A stretch of 64,000 bases of DNA from Janthinobacterium agaricidamnosum NBRC 102515 = DSM 9628 (GTDB taxonomy: Bacteria; Pseudomonadota; Gammaproteobacteria; Burkholderiales; Burkholderiaceae_D), in contig NZ_HG322949.1 in NCBI RefSeq assembly GCF_000723165.1, positions 2,898,903 through 2,962,902 on the forward strand. Reading direction: 5' to 3'. Position numbers and translations under genes: made by a program. Below, piece after piece: positions 52,895 to 62,815 of this stretch. Under the pieces are notes generated by a model. The model made no database searches and was not told the DNA's origin. It saw nothing but the letters and a program-made list of their open reading frames with translations. Each line of letters starts with the position of its first letter. Within the stretch, counting starts at the first letter, position 1.

Positions 52895-53839
52895 ATGCAG
52901 CTGGGTGTAATTGACCGGCAGCCACTCGAAGCCCTGGCCGACGCTGCGCAGACGCCCCAGGCCTGGGAACTGCATGTGGGCCGCGCCTATCATGGTGCCG
53001 TCTTTGGCGACCGTGGTGAAGACTTGCTTGCGCGTGGCGGCCGCAGCCTTCGGGTCGGCGTCGAAGTCGATGGTCACTTCCGGATGCGGCAGCTGCACGA
53101 TGGCATTGTGGATCAGGTCGCCCACCAACAGCAACTTTTGGCCCTTGCTTTCTACCATGTAGTTGATGTGGCCGGGAGTGTGGCCGTAGCTGGTCACCGC
53201 GCGAATCCCTGGCACGATTTCACTCGCGCCGCTGAACTGTTGCATGTGCTTGTTTGCGATGTAGGGCGCCAGCGACGATGTCGCGCCCTGGAAGAAGCTC
53301 TTATCGGACGCCTTATCCATATTGGCCTGGCTGAGCCAGAAATCACTGTCACGCTGATCGGCACGGACAATAGCGTTGGGGAAGACCACGCGGCCATCGG
53401 CCACCAGACCGCCAACATGGTCCGGATGCAGATGGGTGATCAACACTTCATCGACCTGCTCCGGCTGGTACCCGGAAGCCTTCAGATTGGCCAGCATCTG
53501 CCCCAGCGTAGGGCCGAACAGGCTGCCTGCGCCGGTATCGATCAGCACCAGCCTGGACCCGGTGTTGATCAGATAGCTCATCACCGAGTTTTCCAGCGGA
53601 CTGGACTCGTAGGCGCGCGCCAGTTGCTGGCCGGTCTTGGCCGGCGGCTGGTGCAAGAACTTTTCAATCGGCAGTGCGACGGTGCCATCGCTGATGGCGG
53701 TGACTTCAAAATCGCCCAGCATGATACGGAAGAAACCTGGGGCATTGGTGCCGGCCATCGGAGCCGCCGCCAGTACCGGGCTGCTGGCGGCGAACGCGAG
53801 CGCAGCCGCAAGTGGTATCAGTTTGTTGATGAATTTCAT
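52892..53839 (-). CDS. Secreted metallo-beta-lactamase-fold hydrolase
   Basis: A 315-residue MBL-fold protein with a signal peptide cleaved near residue 25. The zinc motif His-Leu-His-Pro-Asp-His is near residues 120-125, with further ligands in Tyr-Gly-His-Thr-Pro-Gly-His and Val-Gly-Asp-Leu. The layout resembles secreted lactonase- or esterase-like MBL enzymes; the substrate is not readable. AAGGAAACC sets the start at 53839; the longer open frame upstream lacks such a site. The stop codon lies in the flank of the inverted-repeat element. A possible promoter region lies in 53840-54036, which holds no gene. Confidence 0.83.
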   Translation of the reverse strand: MKFINKLIPLAAALAFAASSPVLAAAPMAGTNAPGFFRIMLGDFEVTAISDGTVALPIEKFLHQPPAKTGQQLARAYESSPLENSVMSYLINTGSRLVLIDTGAGSLFGPTLGQMLANLKASGYQPEQVDEVLITHLHPDHVGGLVADGRVVFPNAIVRADQRDSDFWLSQANMDKASDKSFFQGATSSLAPYIANKHMQQFSGASEIVPGIRAVTSYGHTPGHINYMVESKGQKLLLVGDLIHNAIVQLPHPEVTIDFDADPKAAAATRKQVFTTVAKDGTMIGAAHMQFPGLGRLRSVGQGFEWLPVNYTQLH

Positions 53840-54036
53840 TTGGTTTCCTTGTGGATGAATTACGAAATGAAAGTATGCAATGAAAAGATTAGTTCGATAA
53901 TACGCATAATTCAACAAGAGTTTATGAGCCAAATTCAGCAATAAGGGTTATGGGATTTTCTGTGTGAAATTGAACTATCGAACAGAGATGGCAGACACGC
54001 CCGGCGCTGGAGTTAGGGCTGGGGTTGAGACCGACA

Positions 54037-54474
54037 TTACTCCCCCGCCCCGATCCGCAATGCATCGTACGACTTCGGCAAATGCCCCCAAATCCGCACG
54101 ATGTCGCCGACCACTTCGTGCTCCAGGCCGATCTCAATCAGTTTCGGGCAAATCCAGGCCGCATGGTTGATGATGTCCGGCTCCGGCAATGGCCCGGCAT
54201 GGATACGCTGATGGATGCCCAGGTCAAGCCATTCGACGCATAAAAATGAAAACGGCAGATGGTTACACCATGCGACCTCCCAGTTGGAAATATGGCCATC
54301 GACCGATTTATGCCGGTACGACGGGGTCCAGCCGTCCCGCTGGCGCATGAAGCGTATCAATGCATTCCACTTGCTGTTGTCAGCGGCGCCAGGCAGGCTG
54401 CGCTGCTCGGTCATGGCGTGCGACTTTTCGCCTTGCCGAGCGCCCAAGGTATCCGCCATCATGGAACCGTTCAT
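54037..54474 (-). CDS. DUF6678-like protein of unknown function
   Basis: A 145-residue protein. The stretch Asn-Ala-Leu-Ile-Arg-Phe-Met-Arg near residue 38, then Gly-Trp-Thr-Pro-Ser-Tyr-Arg and Ile-Ser-Asn-Trp-Glu-Val, with Trp-Leu-Asp-Leu-Gly, match a small uncharacterised family (recalled as DUF6678). There is no signal peptide or membrane segment. The start is uncertain: ATG 54474 or ATG 54414. It stands alone between the MBL gene and tadA. The 206 bp after 54474 hold a 15-bp palindrome (54645-54659, TGAAATT-G-AATTTCA) and no gene. Confidence 0.6.
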   Translation of the reverse strand: MNGSMMADTLGARQGEKSHAMTEQRSLPGAADNSKWNALIRFMRQRDGWTPSYRHKSVDGHISNWEVAWCNHLPFSFLCVEWLDLGIHQRIHAGPLPEPDIINHAAWICPKLIEIGLEHEVVGDIVRIWGHLPKSYDALRIGAGE

Positions 54475-54680
54475 GTCGATGCAAGCTTTCTCTTTTGGTA
54501 ATTTATTTCAAATATACCAAATGTCGCATCTTTTATGCAATATTATTGCTAACAAGCACCATTTCTGCTGACAGTTTTCCAGACGGCATTACATTGCTGG
54601 GCAGGCCAGGCGCCGCTGTCAAGAAAACCGGCGCCGGATTCGATTGAAATTGAATTTCACTGACGCGGGTTTGCTTATGC

Positions 54681-55605
<925 letters not shown>

Positions 55606-55620
55606 TGAAAATCTTGATTA

Positions 55621-56256
55621 TTAAGGTATTTGGAGGAGTTTGTGGGTTTGCAGGCTTAGCTTCCACTTCGGATTGCGCTTGCAGGTCTCGATCGCCAGCC
55701 TGGTATTGAATTCGGCCAATGGGCCATCCATCGCCTGGACATAAAAATTGTCGAAGTCCAAAGCTTCATAGGCGGCCAGATCTTGCCCGGTTTGCGGAAT
55801 CACGACTTTCAATTCGCTGCCTTTGCTGACCACCAGTTGCGAACCCATTTTCGGACTGACGCAAATCCAGTCGACCCCTGGCGGCACCGGCAAGGTGCCG
55901 TTGGTTTCAATCGCAATCGTAAAACCGGCGCGGTGCATCGCATCGATCAACGGCGTATCGAGTTGCAGCAGCGGCTCGCCACCGGTAAACACCACGTATT
56001 TGCTGGCCGGATAGCTTGCCGGCCACAGGCCGTCGATCGCGGCGGCCAGCGCCTCGGCAGTCTTGAACTTGCCGCCGCCGTCGCCATCGGTGCCGACAAA
56101 GTCCGTGTCGCAAAAGGTGCACACGGCACCGGCGCGGTCGCTTTCGCGGCCAGTCCACAGATTACAGCCGGAAAAACGGCAAAACACGGCCGGACGTCCC
56201 GCCTGGGCGCCCTCGCCCTGCAAGGTATAAAAGATTTCTTTAATGCTATACGTCAC
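55621..56256 (-). CDS. queE: 7-carboxy-7-deazaguanine synthase
   Basis: A 211-residue radical SAM enzyme of queuosine biosynthesis, using the QueD product. The N-terminus has Ile-Phe-Tyr-Thr-Leu-Gln-Gly-Glu-Gly, then Cys-Arg-Phe-Ser-Gly-Cys-Asn-Leu-Trp and Cys-Thr-Phe-Cys-Asp-Thr-Asp-Phe supplying the iron-sulfur cluster cysteines in the variant spacing of this family, and Thr-Gly-Gly-Glu-Pro. A GTG start at 56256 with AGGAAA upstream is preferred to an in-frame ATG at 56316, which adds residues unlike the family. The 230-bp region to the histidine kinase is the divergent promoter region. Confidence 0.9.
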   Translation of the reverse strand: MTYSIKEIFYTLQGEGAQAGRPAVFCRFSGCNLWTGRESDRAGAVCTFCDTDFVGTDGDGGGKFKTAEALAAAIDGLWPASYPASKYVVFTGGEPLLQLDTPLIDAMHRAGFTIAIETNGTLPVPPGVDWICVSPKMGSQLVVSKGSELKVVIPQTGQDLAAYEALDFDNFYVQAMDGPLAEFNTRLAIETCKRNPKWKLSLQTHKLLQIP

Positions 56257-56486
56257 TATATTTCCTAAAAACAGGCTGCTCCCAGTGGCGGCCCGGCCGC
56301 AACAACGGCGAAACAACCCTCTATTATAAGCTGCGCCGCTATTTCCCGTGTAAACAAGGATTTTTTAAAAGCAATAACAAAACCACGTCGCCATAAAAAT
56401 CGTTGATCATTTGCGTTTAGACAATACTGATATCAGAAAGCAACTGTATTTTCAAGATACCGATCAACGAGAACGATCAGGGATAC

Positions 56487-57446
56487 ATGAAGTTTTTACA
56501 GCATCGCTTTATAACCGTCCTGTGCCTGGGCGCCGGCGCGGCCTTCGATTGCGCCGCGCAGCCCCCCGCGCTGGACGCTGAAACCCGGCTGTGGCGCGCC
56601 TCCGCGCTCAGCCTGGTCGACTGCCTGGCCGCCGCGGCCGTGCTGCTGGCGCTGATCGCCTTCCTGCTGCTGTGGCGCCAATACAAGGTGCGCCGCGCGC
56701 TGGCTGGCGAACAGCAATTACGCAGCAGCCAGGAAACCTTGCGCCACAAGAGCGAGCAAGCCTTGCTCGACACCCATGCCAGCCTGTGCCATTTGCTGGC
56801 GCAACAAGCCGGCATCAAGGAAAACGAACGGCGCCGGATTGGCGCCGAGATCCACGACGACCTGGGACAAAACCTGTTGACGCTGAAGATCGACATTTCG
56901 ATGCTGCAAGTTAGCACTGCCGGCGCGCATCCGCTGATTCACCAGAAACTGGCCTTGATTTCGAAAAACGTCGACCTGACGATACGCTCGCTGCGCAGCA
57001 TCATCAACGACTTGCGTCCGGCCGGCCTGGAAGACGGTTTGCAGGCGGCGCTGGAACGGCAAGTCAGCGAGTTTTCACGCATCAATGATATCGCGTGCCA
57101 ATTCGACGCCGCCGACGATGCCTATGGCGCCGGACGGATGCTGGACGCGGTAGTGTTGCGCGTGGTCCAGGAAGCGTTGTCGAACGTGGCGCGCCACGCC
57201 AAGGCCACGCAAGTGCACTTGCGGCTGCGCCACGACGGCGACTTGCTGCTCCTGGACATCAGCGACAATGGCGTCGGCATGCTGCCCGATCCCTGTCGCC
57301 GCGGTTGCGGCTTGCCGGCCATGCGCGAACGCATCAGCGCCGCCGGCGGGCGGCTCGACATCGACACTGCCCCCGGCTGCGGCACCCGGCTCGCCATCAC
57401 CCTGCCGCTGGAGCCGGCCCAGGCGCAAACCTTGCATATCCGCTGA
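56487..57446 (+). CDS. Orphan sensor histidine kinase (HisKA_3/NarX type)
   Basis: A 319-residue kinase. A signal-like hydrophobic N-terminus and one membrane helix near residues 45-62 are followed by a coiled segment, the HisKA_3 motif Glu-Ile-His-Asp-Asp-Leu-Gly-Gln with His123, and an ATPase domain with the N-box Glu-Ala-Leu-Ser-Asn-Val-Ala-Arg-His-Ala and Asp-Asn-Gly-Val-Gly-Met. The periplasmic part is very short (about 20 residues), so it may sense within the membrane or cytoplasm. No response regulator is adjacent. Upstream, CGATCA is repeated twice with a 7-bp gap just before the start (56461-56479). Confidence 0.82.
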   Translation: MKFLQHRFITVLCLGAGAAFDCAAQPPALDAETRLWRASALSLVDCLAAAAVLLALIAFLLLWRQYKVRRALAGEQQLRSSQETLRHKSEQALLDTHASLCHLLAQQAGIKENERRRIGAEIHDDLGQNLLTLKIDISMLQVSTAGAHPLIHQKLALISKNVDLTIRSLRSIINDLRPAGLEDGLQAALERQVSEFSRINDIACQFDAADDAYGAGRMLDAVVLRVVQEALSNVARHAKATQVHLRLRHDGDLLLLDISDNGVGMLPDPCRRGCGLPAMRERISAAGGRLDIDTAPGCGTRLAITLPLEPAQAQTLHIR

Positions 57447-57592
57447 CACCGCAAACTCCCACGCCCCATTGTCACCATTTTTGTGCATTATCAAACAGTG
57501 CAACGCACTCCCGCCTCAAAATCCCCACTTGTATCTGGACAACATTTGTCTAGGTCAACAAATCTCACTCGGCAAACCATAAGGACTTGCTC

Positions 57593-58639
57593 ATGACCAG
57601 CACGCAACAGATCCAGCCCCAGGAATTCGCGCAGCCCGCGCCGGCGCACAGCCTGGCGGTCAGGATGATGGAATTGCTGGTGATCCCGACGTTTGTACTG
57701 GATATGCATGGCAAGGTCATCATCTGGAACCGCGCCTGCGAACGCCTGACCGGCGTTGCGGCGCAGCACATGATCGGCACTTCCAGGCACTGGTCAGGTT
57801 TTTACAAACAGCAACGGCCAACGCTGGCCGACCTGCTGGTGCAGCAGTTGCGCGACGAACTGGACGCCGACCTGCGGCTCTATTTCGCACACCACCAGCG
57901 CCACGCCGATCACGATATCGGACAGCATAATATCAGCGCGGAAAGCTGGTGCGACATGCCGCGCGCCGGCGGCAACCAGCGTTACCTGGCGGTCGACGCC
58001 AGCCCGATCCATGACAGCGACGGCAAGCTGATCGCGGTGGTCGAAACCATGCGCGACATGACCGATGAAAAACGCGCCCAGAGCGCACTGGAACGGCTGG
58101 CCACACGCGACAGCCTGACCGGTCTGGCCAACCGGCGCTGTTTCGACGAAACCCTGCACGCCGAATGGCAGCGCGCGTCGCGCCAGCAGCAGGCGCTGTC
58201 GCTGCTGATGGTCGATGTCGACAACTTCAAGGAATACAACGACGCCTTCGGCCACCTGGGCGGCGACGATTGCCTGCGCCGCGTGGCCGGCGCGGTGGCC
58301 AGCGAATTGCGCACCAACGACCTGGTGGCGCGCTACGGCGGCGAGGAATTCGCCGTGATCCTGCCCAATCAGGCGTTGAAGGGCGCCGCCATCGTGGCCG
58401 AGCGCATCCGGCGCCGGGTCGAGCAGTTGCAACTGCCGCGCCTGAAAAGCGGCGCCGCCTGCGTCACCGTCAGCATCGGCGCGGCCACCGCGCTGGCGGC
58501 GCATGAAGCGGGACCCGGCCAGTTGCTGGCGATTGCCGACGCCGCGCTCTACCGCGCCAAGCACATGGGCCGCAACCGCATCAGCCTGCCCGAGCATGAT
58601 GCGCCGGCAAGTGCGGCCCCGTTATTGACCCCCTCATGA
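57593..58639 (+). CDS. PAS-GGDEF diguanylate cyclase
   Basis: A 348-residue protein. Residues about 20-150 form a PAS domain (Val-Leu-Asp-Met-His-Gly-Lys-Val-Ile-Ile-Trp-Asn), and the rest a GGDEF domain with Asp-Ser-Leu-Thr-Gly-Leu-Ala-Asn-Arg-Arg and the active-site Gly-Gly-Glu-Glu-Phe at residues 249-253. The product-inhibition site Arg-Thr-Asn-Asp lies five residues before it, so the enzyme should make cyclic di-GMP and be feedback-inhibited. AAGGA sets the ATG start. Cyclic di-GMP could affect exopolysaccharide output, but no direct link is visible. A 13-bp palindrome (GACAA-CAT-TTGTC) lies about 50 bp upstream. Confidence 0.88.
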   Translation: MTSTQQIQPQEFAQPAPAHSLAVRMMELLVIPTFVLDMHGKVIIWNRACERLTGVAAQHMIGTSRHWSGFYKQQRPTLADLLVQQLRDELDADLRLYFAHHQRHADHDIGQHNISAESWCDMPRAGGNQRYLAVDASPIHDSDGKLIAVVETMRDMTDEKRAQSALERLATRDSLTGLANRRCFDETLHAEWQRASRQQQALSLLMVDVDNFKEYNDAFGHLGGDDCLRRVAGAVASELRTNDLVARYGGEEFAVILPNQALKGAAIVAERIRRRVEQLQLPRLKSGAACVTVSIGAATALAAHEAGPGQLLAIADAALYRAKHMGRNRISLPEHDAPASAAPLLTPS

Positions 58640-58658
58640 AAATAACTGGCCATTCCGC

Positions 58659-58687
58659 TTGACAGGGGAGAACGATCGTTCTACCAT
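58659..58687 (+). promoter_or_regulatory. Sigma-70 promoter with embedded TetR operator
   Basis: TTGACA (58659-58664) and TACCAT (58682-58687) are 17 bp apart. Between them lies the perfect palindrome GAACGATCGTTC (58670-58681), an ideal site for steric repression by the TetR protein encoded immediately downstream. The predicted start of transcription (about 58694-58695) coincides with the ATG of that gene. Confidence 0.65.
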
Positions 58688-58694
58688 GCATCGC

Positions 58695-59276
58695 ATGGAA
58701 AACACCAATACCCCCTCAGTACAAAAGAAACTCCTCGATGCCACCGAGCGCCTGATCTATGCGGGCGGCATTTGCGCCACCGGCATGGACGCCATCGTCA
58801 AGGCGTCCGGCGTGGCGCGCAAAACCATCTACCGTTATTTCGGCACCAAGGACGGCCTGGTCGCCGAAGCCTTGCGGGCCCGCGACCAGCGCTGGATGGC
58901 CTGGTTTATCGGCGAAAGCTGCCGCGCCGCGCCCGGCGCCAGCCGCCTGCTGGCCACCTTCGACGTATTGACGCAATGGTTCGCCACGCCCGACTTCCGC
59001 GGCTGCGCCTTCATCAACGCGGCCGGCGAAACCGCCGATGCCGCCGATCCGATCCGCCTGGTGGCGAAACAACACAAACTGGCGCTGCGCGGCTTCCTGC
59101 GCCAGCTGGCAACAGAATATGGCGCCGCCGATCCCGATGCACTGGCCGACGCCTTGCTGATCCTGGTCGACGGCGCGATCACCGTCGCGCTTGTTACAGG
59201 CGACACCGAGGCCGCCAGCAAGGCGCAGCGCATCGCCCGCAGCCTGCTCAAGCCGGCACCTACCCTCCCCCACTAA
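58695..59276 (+). CDS. TetR family transcriptional regulator, probably leaderless
   Basis: A 193-residue TetR protein with the helix-turn-helix [16 protein letters not shown] near residues 31-46 and a C-terminal domain of the kind seen in YxaF/AcrR-like regulators. A strong promoter ends 7 bp before ATG 58695, so the messenger probably starts at or one base before the ATG and has no leader. ATG 58686 is inside the -10 element and cannot be used from this promoter. An operator in the promoter implies autorepression. The DUF1348 gene 11 bp downstream is the likely co-regulated target. Confidence 0.85.
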   Translation: MENTNTPSVQKKLLDATERLIYAGGICATGMDAIVKASGVARKTIYRYFGTKDGLVAEALRARDQRWMAWFIGESCRAAPGASRLLATFDVLTQWFATPDFRGCAFINAAGETADAADPIRLVAKQHKLALRGFLRQLATEYGAADPDALADALLILVDGAITVALVTGDTEAASKAQRIARSLLKPAPTLPH

Positions 59277-59287
59277 AAGGAAACGCC

Positions 59288-59767
59288 ATGTCATCCCCAT
59301 CCGCCCCGCGTCCCCCGCTGCCGCCGTTCACCCGCGACAGCGCTATCGAAAAAGTCCGCCTCGCCGAAGACGGCTGGAACAGCCGCGACGCCGCCCGAGT
59401 CGCGCTGGCCTACAGCCTGGACACCAAGTGGCGCAACCGCGCCGAATTCGCCGTCAACCGCGACGAAGCCCAGGGCTTCCTGGAGCGCAAATGGAACAAG
59501 GAACTCGATTACCGCCTGATCAAGGAATTGTGGGCCTACACGGATAACCGTATCGCCGTGCGTTACGCCTATGAATGGCGGGACGACGCCGGCAACTGGT
59601 TTCGTTCGTATGGCAATGAAAACTGGGAATTCGGCGCCGATGGCCTGATGACCAACCGTTACGCATCGATCAACGACAAGCCGATCAAGGAATCGGAGCG
59701 CAAGTTCCACTGGCCGCTGGGACGCCGTCCGGACGACCATCCGGGCCTGTCCGATCTGGGTCTGTAA
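59288..59767 (+). CDS. DUF1348 / nuclear transport factor 2-like protein
   Basis: A 159-residue protein of the NTF2-like superfamily, DUF1348 branch: Glu-Asp-Gly-Trp-Asn-Ser-Arg-Asp near residue 28, Lys-Trp-Arg-Asn-Arg, Tyr-Glu-Trp-Arg-Asp and Tyr-Gly-Asn-Glu-Asn-Trp-Glu-Phe are characteristic. The fold is a cone-shaped pocket that binds small molecules; function is unknown. AAGGAAA precedes the ATG. It follows the TetR gene by 11 bp in the same operon and probably responds to the ligand that TetR senses. Confidence 0.82.
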   Translation: MSSPSAPRPPLPPFTRDSAIEKVRLAEDGWNSRDAARVALAYSLDTKWRNRAEFAVNRDEAQGFLERKWNKELDYRLIKELWAYTDNRIAVRYAYEWRDDAGNWFRSYGNENWEFGADGLMTNRYASINDKPIKESERKFHWPLGRRPDDHPGLSDLGL

Positions 59768-59777
59768 GCGGCAATGC

Positions 59778-59801
59778 GGCGCCGCGGCCATCCGTGGCGC
59801 C
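59778..59801. terminator. GC-rich hairpin after the TetR-DUF1348 operon
   Basis: A 10-bp stem with one G-T type mismatch (59778-59787 with 59792-59801) and a 4-base loop begins 10 bp after the DUF1348 stop. No T-run follows (AAATTA), so it is a terminator-like hairpin of moderate support. Confidence 0.4.
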
Positions 59802-59879
59802 AAATTAGCCCTATGCATCGCGGCATGAATGTTTTATCCTTAAGATTGCACTCAGTTCAACATTAAGAAAGGAAACTTC

Positions 59880-62759
59880 GTGTCCAAGTTCACCCCGGTT
59901 TTCGCGCTGGCCCTGCCATGGCTGGCGTCGTCGGCGCTGGCGCAGACCAGCCCGCCTCCCGCACGTTCAGCGCCAGTCGCCGCGACCAAAGCAGCCGCGG
60001 CCAAAGCCGATTTGCTGCCATTCAAGGCGACCGAAAAAACCCTGGCCAACGGCTTGAAGATCATCATCGTACCGACCGGTTTTCCGAATATCGTCTCGCT
60101 GCAAATCCCGGTGCAAACCGGTTCACGCAATGAAGTCGAGCCGGGCAAGTCCGGTTTCGCGCATTTCTTCGAACACATGATGTTCCGTGGCACCAAGGCC
60201 TATCCGCCTGAAAAATACCAGGACATCATCACCAAGTCCGGCGCGCGCCAGAACGCCTACACCAGCGACGACTTGACCAATTACCACACCACCTTCGCCA
60301 AGGACGACCTGGAAACCGTGCTGAAAGTCGAAGCCGACCGTTTCCAGCACCTCGATTATTCGGAAGACGGTTTCAAGACCGAATCGCGGGCGGTGCTTGG
60401 CGAATACAACAAGAACAGCGCCAATCCGCTGACCAAATTGTTTGAAGTGATGCGCGACAGCGCCTTCCAGAGCCACACCTACAAGCATACGACGATGGGC
60501 TTCATCAAGGACATCGAAGACATGCCCAACCAGTATGCGTATTCGAAAGTGTTTTTCGACCGCTGGTACCGCCCGGAACGCACCACCGTGATCATCGCCG
60601 GCGACGTCAATCCGCAGCAGGCGATCGCGCTGGTCGAGAAATACTGGAGCAAATGGCAGCGCGGCACGGCCCAGGCGCCGGTGCCGGCCGAACCGGCGCC
60701 GCATGGCCCGGTATATAAACATGTGCCGTGGCCGACCCAGACCCTGCCGTGGGTGGCGGTATCGTTCCATGCGCCGGCGTTTTCCACCGAGAGCAAGGAC
60801 CAGGCCGCGCTGGGCATGCTGCTGTCGCTGTCGTTCGGCCCCACCTCGGCGCTGCACAAGCGGCTGGTGCAGGATGAGCAAAAGGTCGACCAGTTGCTCG
60901 ATTACACGCCGGAGCGGGTCGACCCGACGCTGGCCAGCATCGGCGCGCGCATCAAGAATATCGACGACGCCGTGTATGTGCGCGACGCGATCCTGCGTAC
61001 CATCGCGCAATTGCGCGACACGCCGGTCAGCGAGAAAAACCTGGCGGACGCCAAGTCGGCGCAAAAATACGGCTTGATACGCTCGCTCGACAATACCGAA
61101 CAAATCGCCGCCACGCTGGCCTCGTTCGTGCATTTCAATCGTTCCTACGGCACCATCAACCAGTATTACCGCCTGATCGACACGCTGACGCCGGCCGACT
61201 TGCAGGCCGCGGCCCGCAAATACCTGAGCGATGCCGGCCTGGTGGTGACCACGCTGTCGCACCAGGCGATGCCGCAAGCCATCGCCACCGTGCCGACACT
61301 GGCCAGCTTCGCGCCGCCGGCCAAGGCCGCGACCTTCGATGTGCTGGTGCAAAAATCGGCGCTGCCGCAAATCCGCTACAAGCTGCTGTTCAACGCCGGT
61401 TCGGCGCAAGATCCGCAAGGCAAGGAAGGCTTGGCGGCACTGACCGCCGCGATGGTCGCGTCGGGCGGTTCGCGCGAGCTGAAGGCCGATGAAGTCAGCA
61501 AGGCGCTGTTTCCGCTGGCCGGCAGTTTCAGCCAGCAGACCGACAAGGAAATGACGACGTTTACCGGCTCGATCCACAAGGATAACTGGGCCGGTTTCAG
61601 CGACATCGCGCTGCCGCTGCTGCTGTCGCCGGGTTTCCGCGAAGACGATTTCCGGCGCTTGAAAGATGCGCAAAAGAATGCCTTGCTACTCGACCTGAAA
61701 GACAATAACGAAGAGGAATTCGCCAAGGAACGCCTGCAAACCAATGTCTATGCCGGCACGCCGTACGGCCATCCGGTACTGGGCACGCTGAAAGGCATCG
61801 AAGCAATCACGCTCGACGACGTCAGGCAATTCTGGAACACCGCCTACACCCAGGGCGCGCTGAAGGTCGGCATTTCCGGCGACGTGTCCGACGCCATGAC
61901 GGTTGCGCTGAAACAGGCGCTGGCCAAGTTGCCGGAAGGTCCAGGCCTGGCCGCCACCAAAGTTCCTGTCGGCAAGATGCCGCAAGGCTTGCAAGTGGAA
62001 ATCATCCAGAAAAACACCCGCGCCACGGCGATCTCGTTCGGCTTGCCGATCGACGTGACCCGCGCCCATCCGGACTTCGCGGCCTTGTGGCTGGCCAAGA
62101 CCTGGCTCGGCGAACACCGCGCATCGAACGCCTATCTGTACCAGCGCATCCGCGAAATCCGCGGCATGAATTATGGCGATTATGCGTACATCGAAGCATT
62201 CCCGCGCGGCATGTATCAATTCTTCCCCAGCCCGAACCTGGGCCGCAAGGCGCAATTGTTTGAAGTGTGGATACGTCCGGTCGCACCGGAAAACGCCCAT
62301 TTCGCGCTGCGCGTCGCGCTGACCGAACTGGACAAGCTGGTGACGCATGGCTTGACCCAGGAACAGTTCGACCTCACCCGCGATTACCTGATGAAGAATG
62401 TGTTCGTGATGACGTCGACGCAAGACCAGCAACTGGGCTATGCGCTCGATTCGCAGTGGTATGGCACGCCGGAATTCACCAGGATGATGCGCGACGGCTT
62501 GTCCAGACTGAGCGTGGCCGACGTCAACCGCGCCATCAAGCAACATCTGTCGGCAAAGAATCTGTCGGTGGTGATGGTGGCCAAGGATGCGGCCGGCCTG
62601 AAGCAGCAATTGATCAGCGACGTCTTCTCGCCGATCAAATACGATGGTAACAAGCCGCAAGCGCTGCTCGATGAAGACCAGGTCATCGGCAAGATGAAAC
62701 TGAGCTTGAGCGATGCCTCGGTGACGATCACGCCGGCCGGCCAGGCGTTCGCCCAGTAA
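59880..62759 (+). CDS. Secreted M16 family zinc metalloprotease
   Basis: A 959-residue pitrilysin/insulinase-type peptidase with a signal peptide (cleavage near Ala-Leu-Ala-Gln). The inverted zinc motif His95-Phe-Phe-Glu98-His99 is present, followed by the downstream Glu in Glu-Ser-Arg-Ala-Val-Leu-Gly-Glu. The second half repeats the M16 fold without the motif, as usual. It is a periplasmic peptide-degrading enzyme. GTG is the start, with AGAAAGGAAA upstream; that gives the complete signal peptide. The gene stands alone and ends before a strong hairpin. Confidence 0.88.
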   Translation: MSKFTPVFALALPWLASSALAQTSPPPARSAPVAATKAAAAKADLLPFKATEKTLANGLKIIIVPTGFPNIVSLQIPVQTGSRNEVEPGKSGFAHFFEHMMFRGTKAYPPEKYQDIITKSGARQNAYTSDDLTNYHTTFAKDDLETVLKVEADRFQHLDYSEDGFKTESRAVLGEYNKNSANPLTKLFEVMRDSAFQSHTYKHTTMGFIKDIEDMPNQYAYSKVFFDRWYRPERTTVIIAGDVNPQQAIALVEKYWSKWQRGTAQAPVPAEPAPHGPVYKHVPWPTQTLPWVAVSFHAPAFSTESKDQAALGMLLSLSFGPTSALHKRLVQDEQKVDQLLDYTPERVDPTLASIGARIKNIDDAVYVRDAILRTIAQLRDTPVSEKNLADAKSAQKYGLIRSLDNTEQIAATLASFVHFNRSYGTINQYYRLIDTLTPADLQAAARKYLSDAGLVVTTLSHQAMPQAIATVPTLASFAPPAKAATFDVLVQKSALPQIRYKLLFNAGSAQDPQGKEGLAALTAAMVASGGSRELKADEVSKALFPLAGSFSQQTDKEMTTFTGSIHKDNWAGFSDIALPLLLSPGFREDDFRRLKDAQKNALLLDLKDNNEEEFAKERLQTNVYAGTPYGHPVLGTLKGIEAITLDDVRQFWNTAYTQGALKVGISGDVSDAMTVALKQALAKLPEGPGLAATKVPVGKMPQGLQVEIIQKNTRATAISFGLPIDVTRAHPDFAALWLAKTWLGEHRASNAYLYQRIREIRGMNYGDYAYIEAFPRGMYQFFPSPNLGRKAQLFEVWIRPVAPENAHFALRVALTELDKLVTHGLTQEQFDLTRDYLMKNVFVMTSTQDQQLGYALDSQWYGTPEFTRMMRDGLSRLSVADVNRAIKQHLSAKNLSVVMVAKDAAGLKQQLISDVFSPIKYDGNKPQALLDEDQVIGKMKLSLSDASVTITPAGQAFAQ

Positions 62760-62787
62760 TATAGGGTAACAATAGCAACACCCCTCG

Positions 62788-62815
62788 GCAACCGGCGGCC
62801 AGCGCCGCCGGTTGC
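62788..62815. terminator. Bidirectional terminator hairpin between M16 protease and toxin genes
   Basis: A perfect 12-bp GC-rich stem (62788-62799 with 62804-62815) around the loop CAGC lies between two convergent genes. An outer pair ATAGGGTA/TACCCTAT (62761-62768 and 62816-62823) could extend it. No T-run is present. The stem touches the stop codon of the minus-strand toxin gene. Confidence 0.55.

Noticed and set aside
54645..54659. The TGAAATT-G-AATTTCA palindrome as an operator
   Set aside because: It lies between the 3' end of tadA and the 5' side of an unrelated gene on the same strand, with no promoter elements nearby; noted only in the DUF6678 entry.
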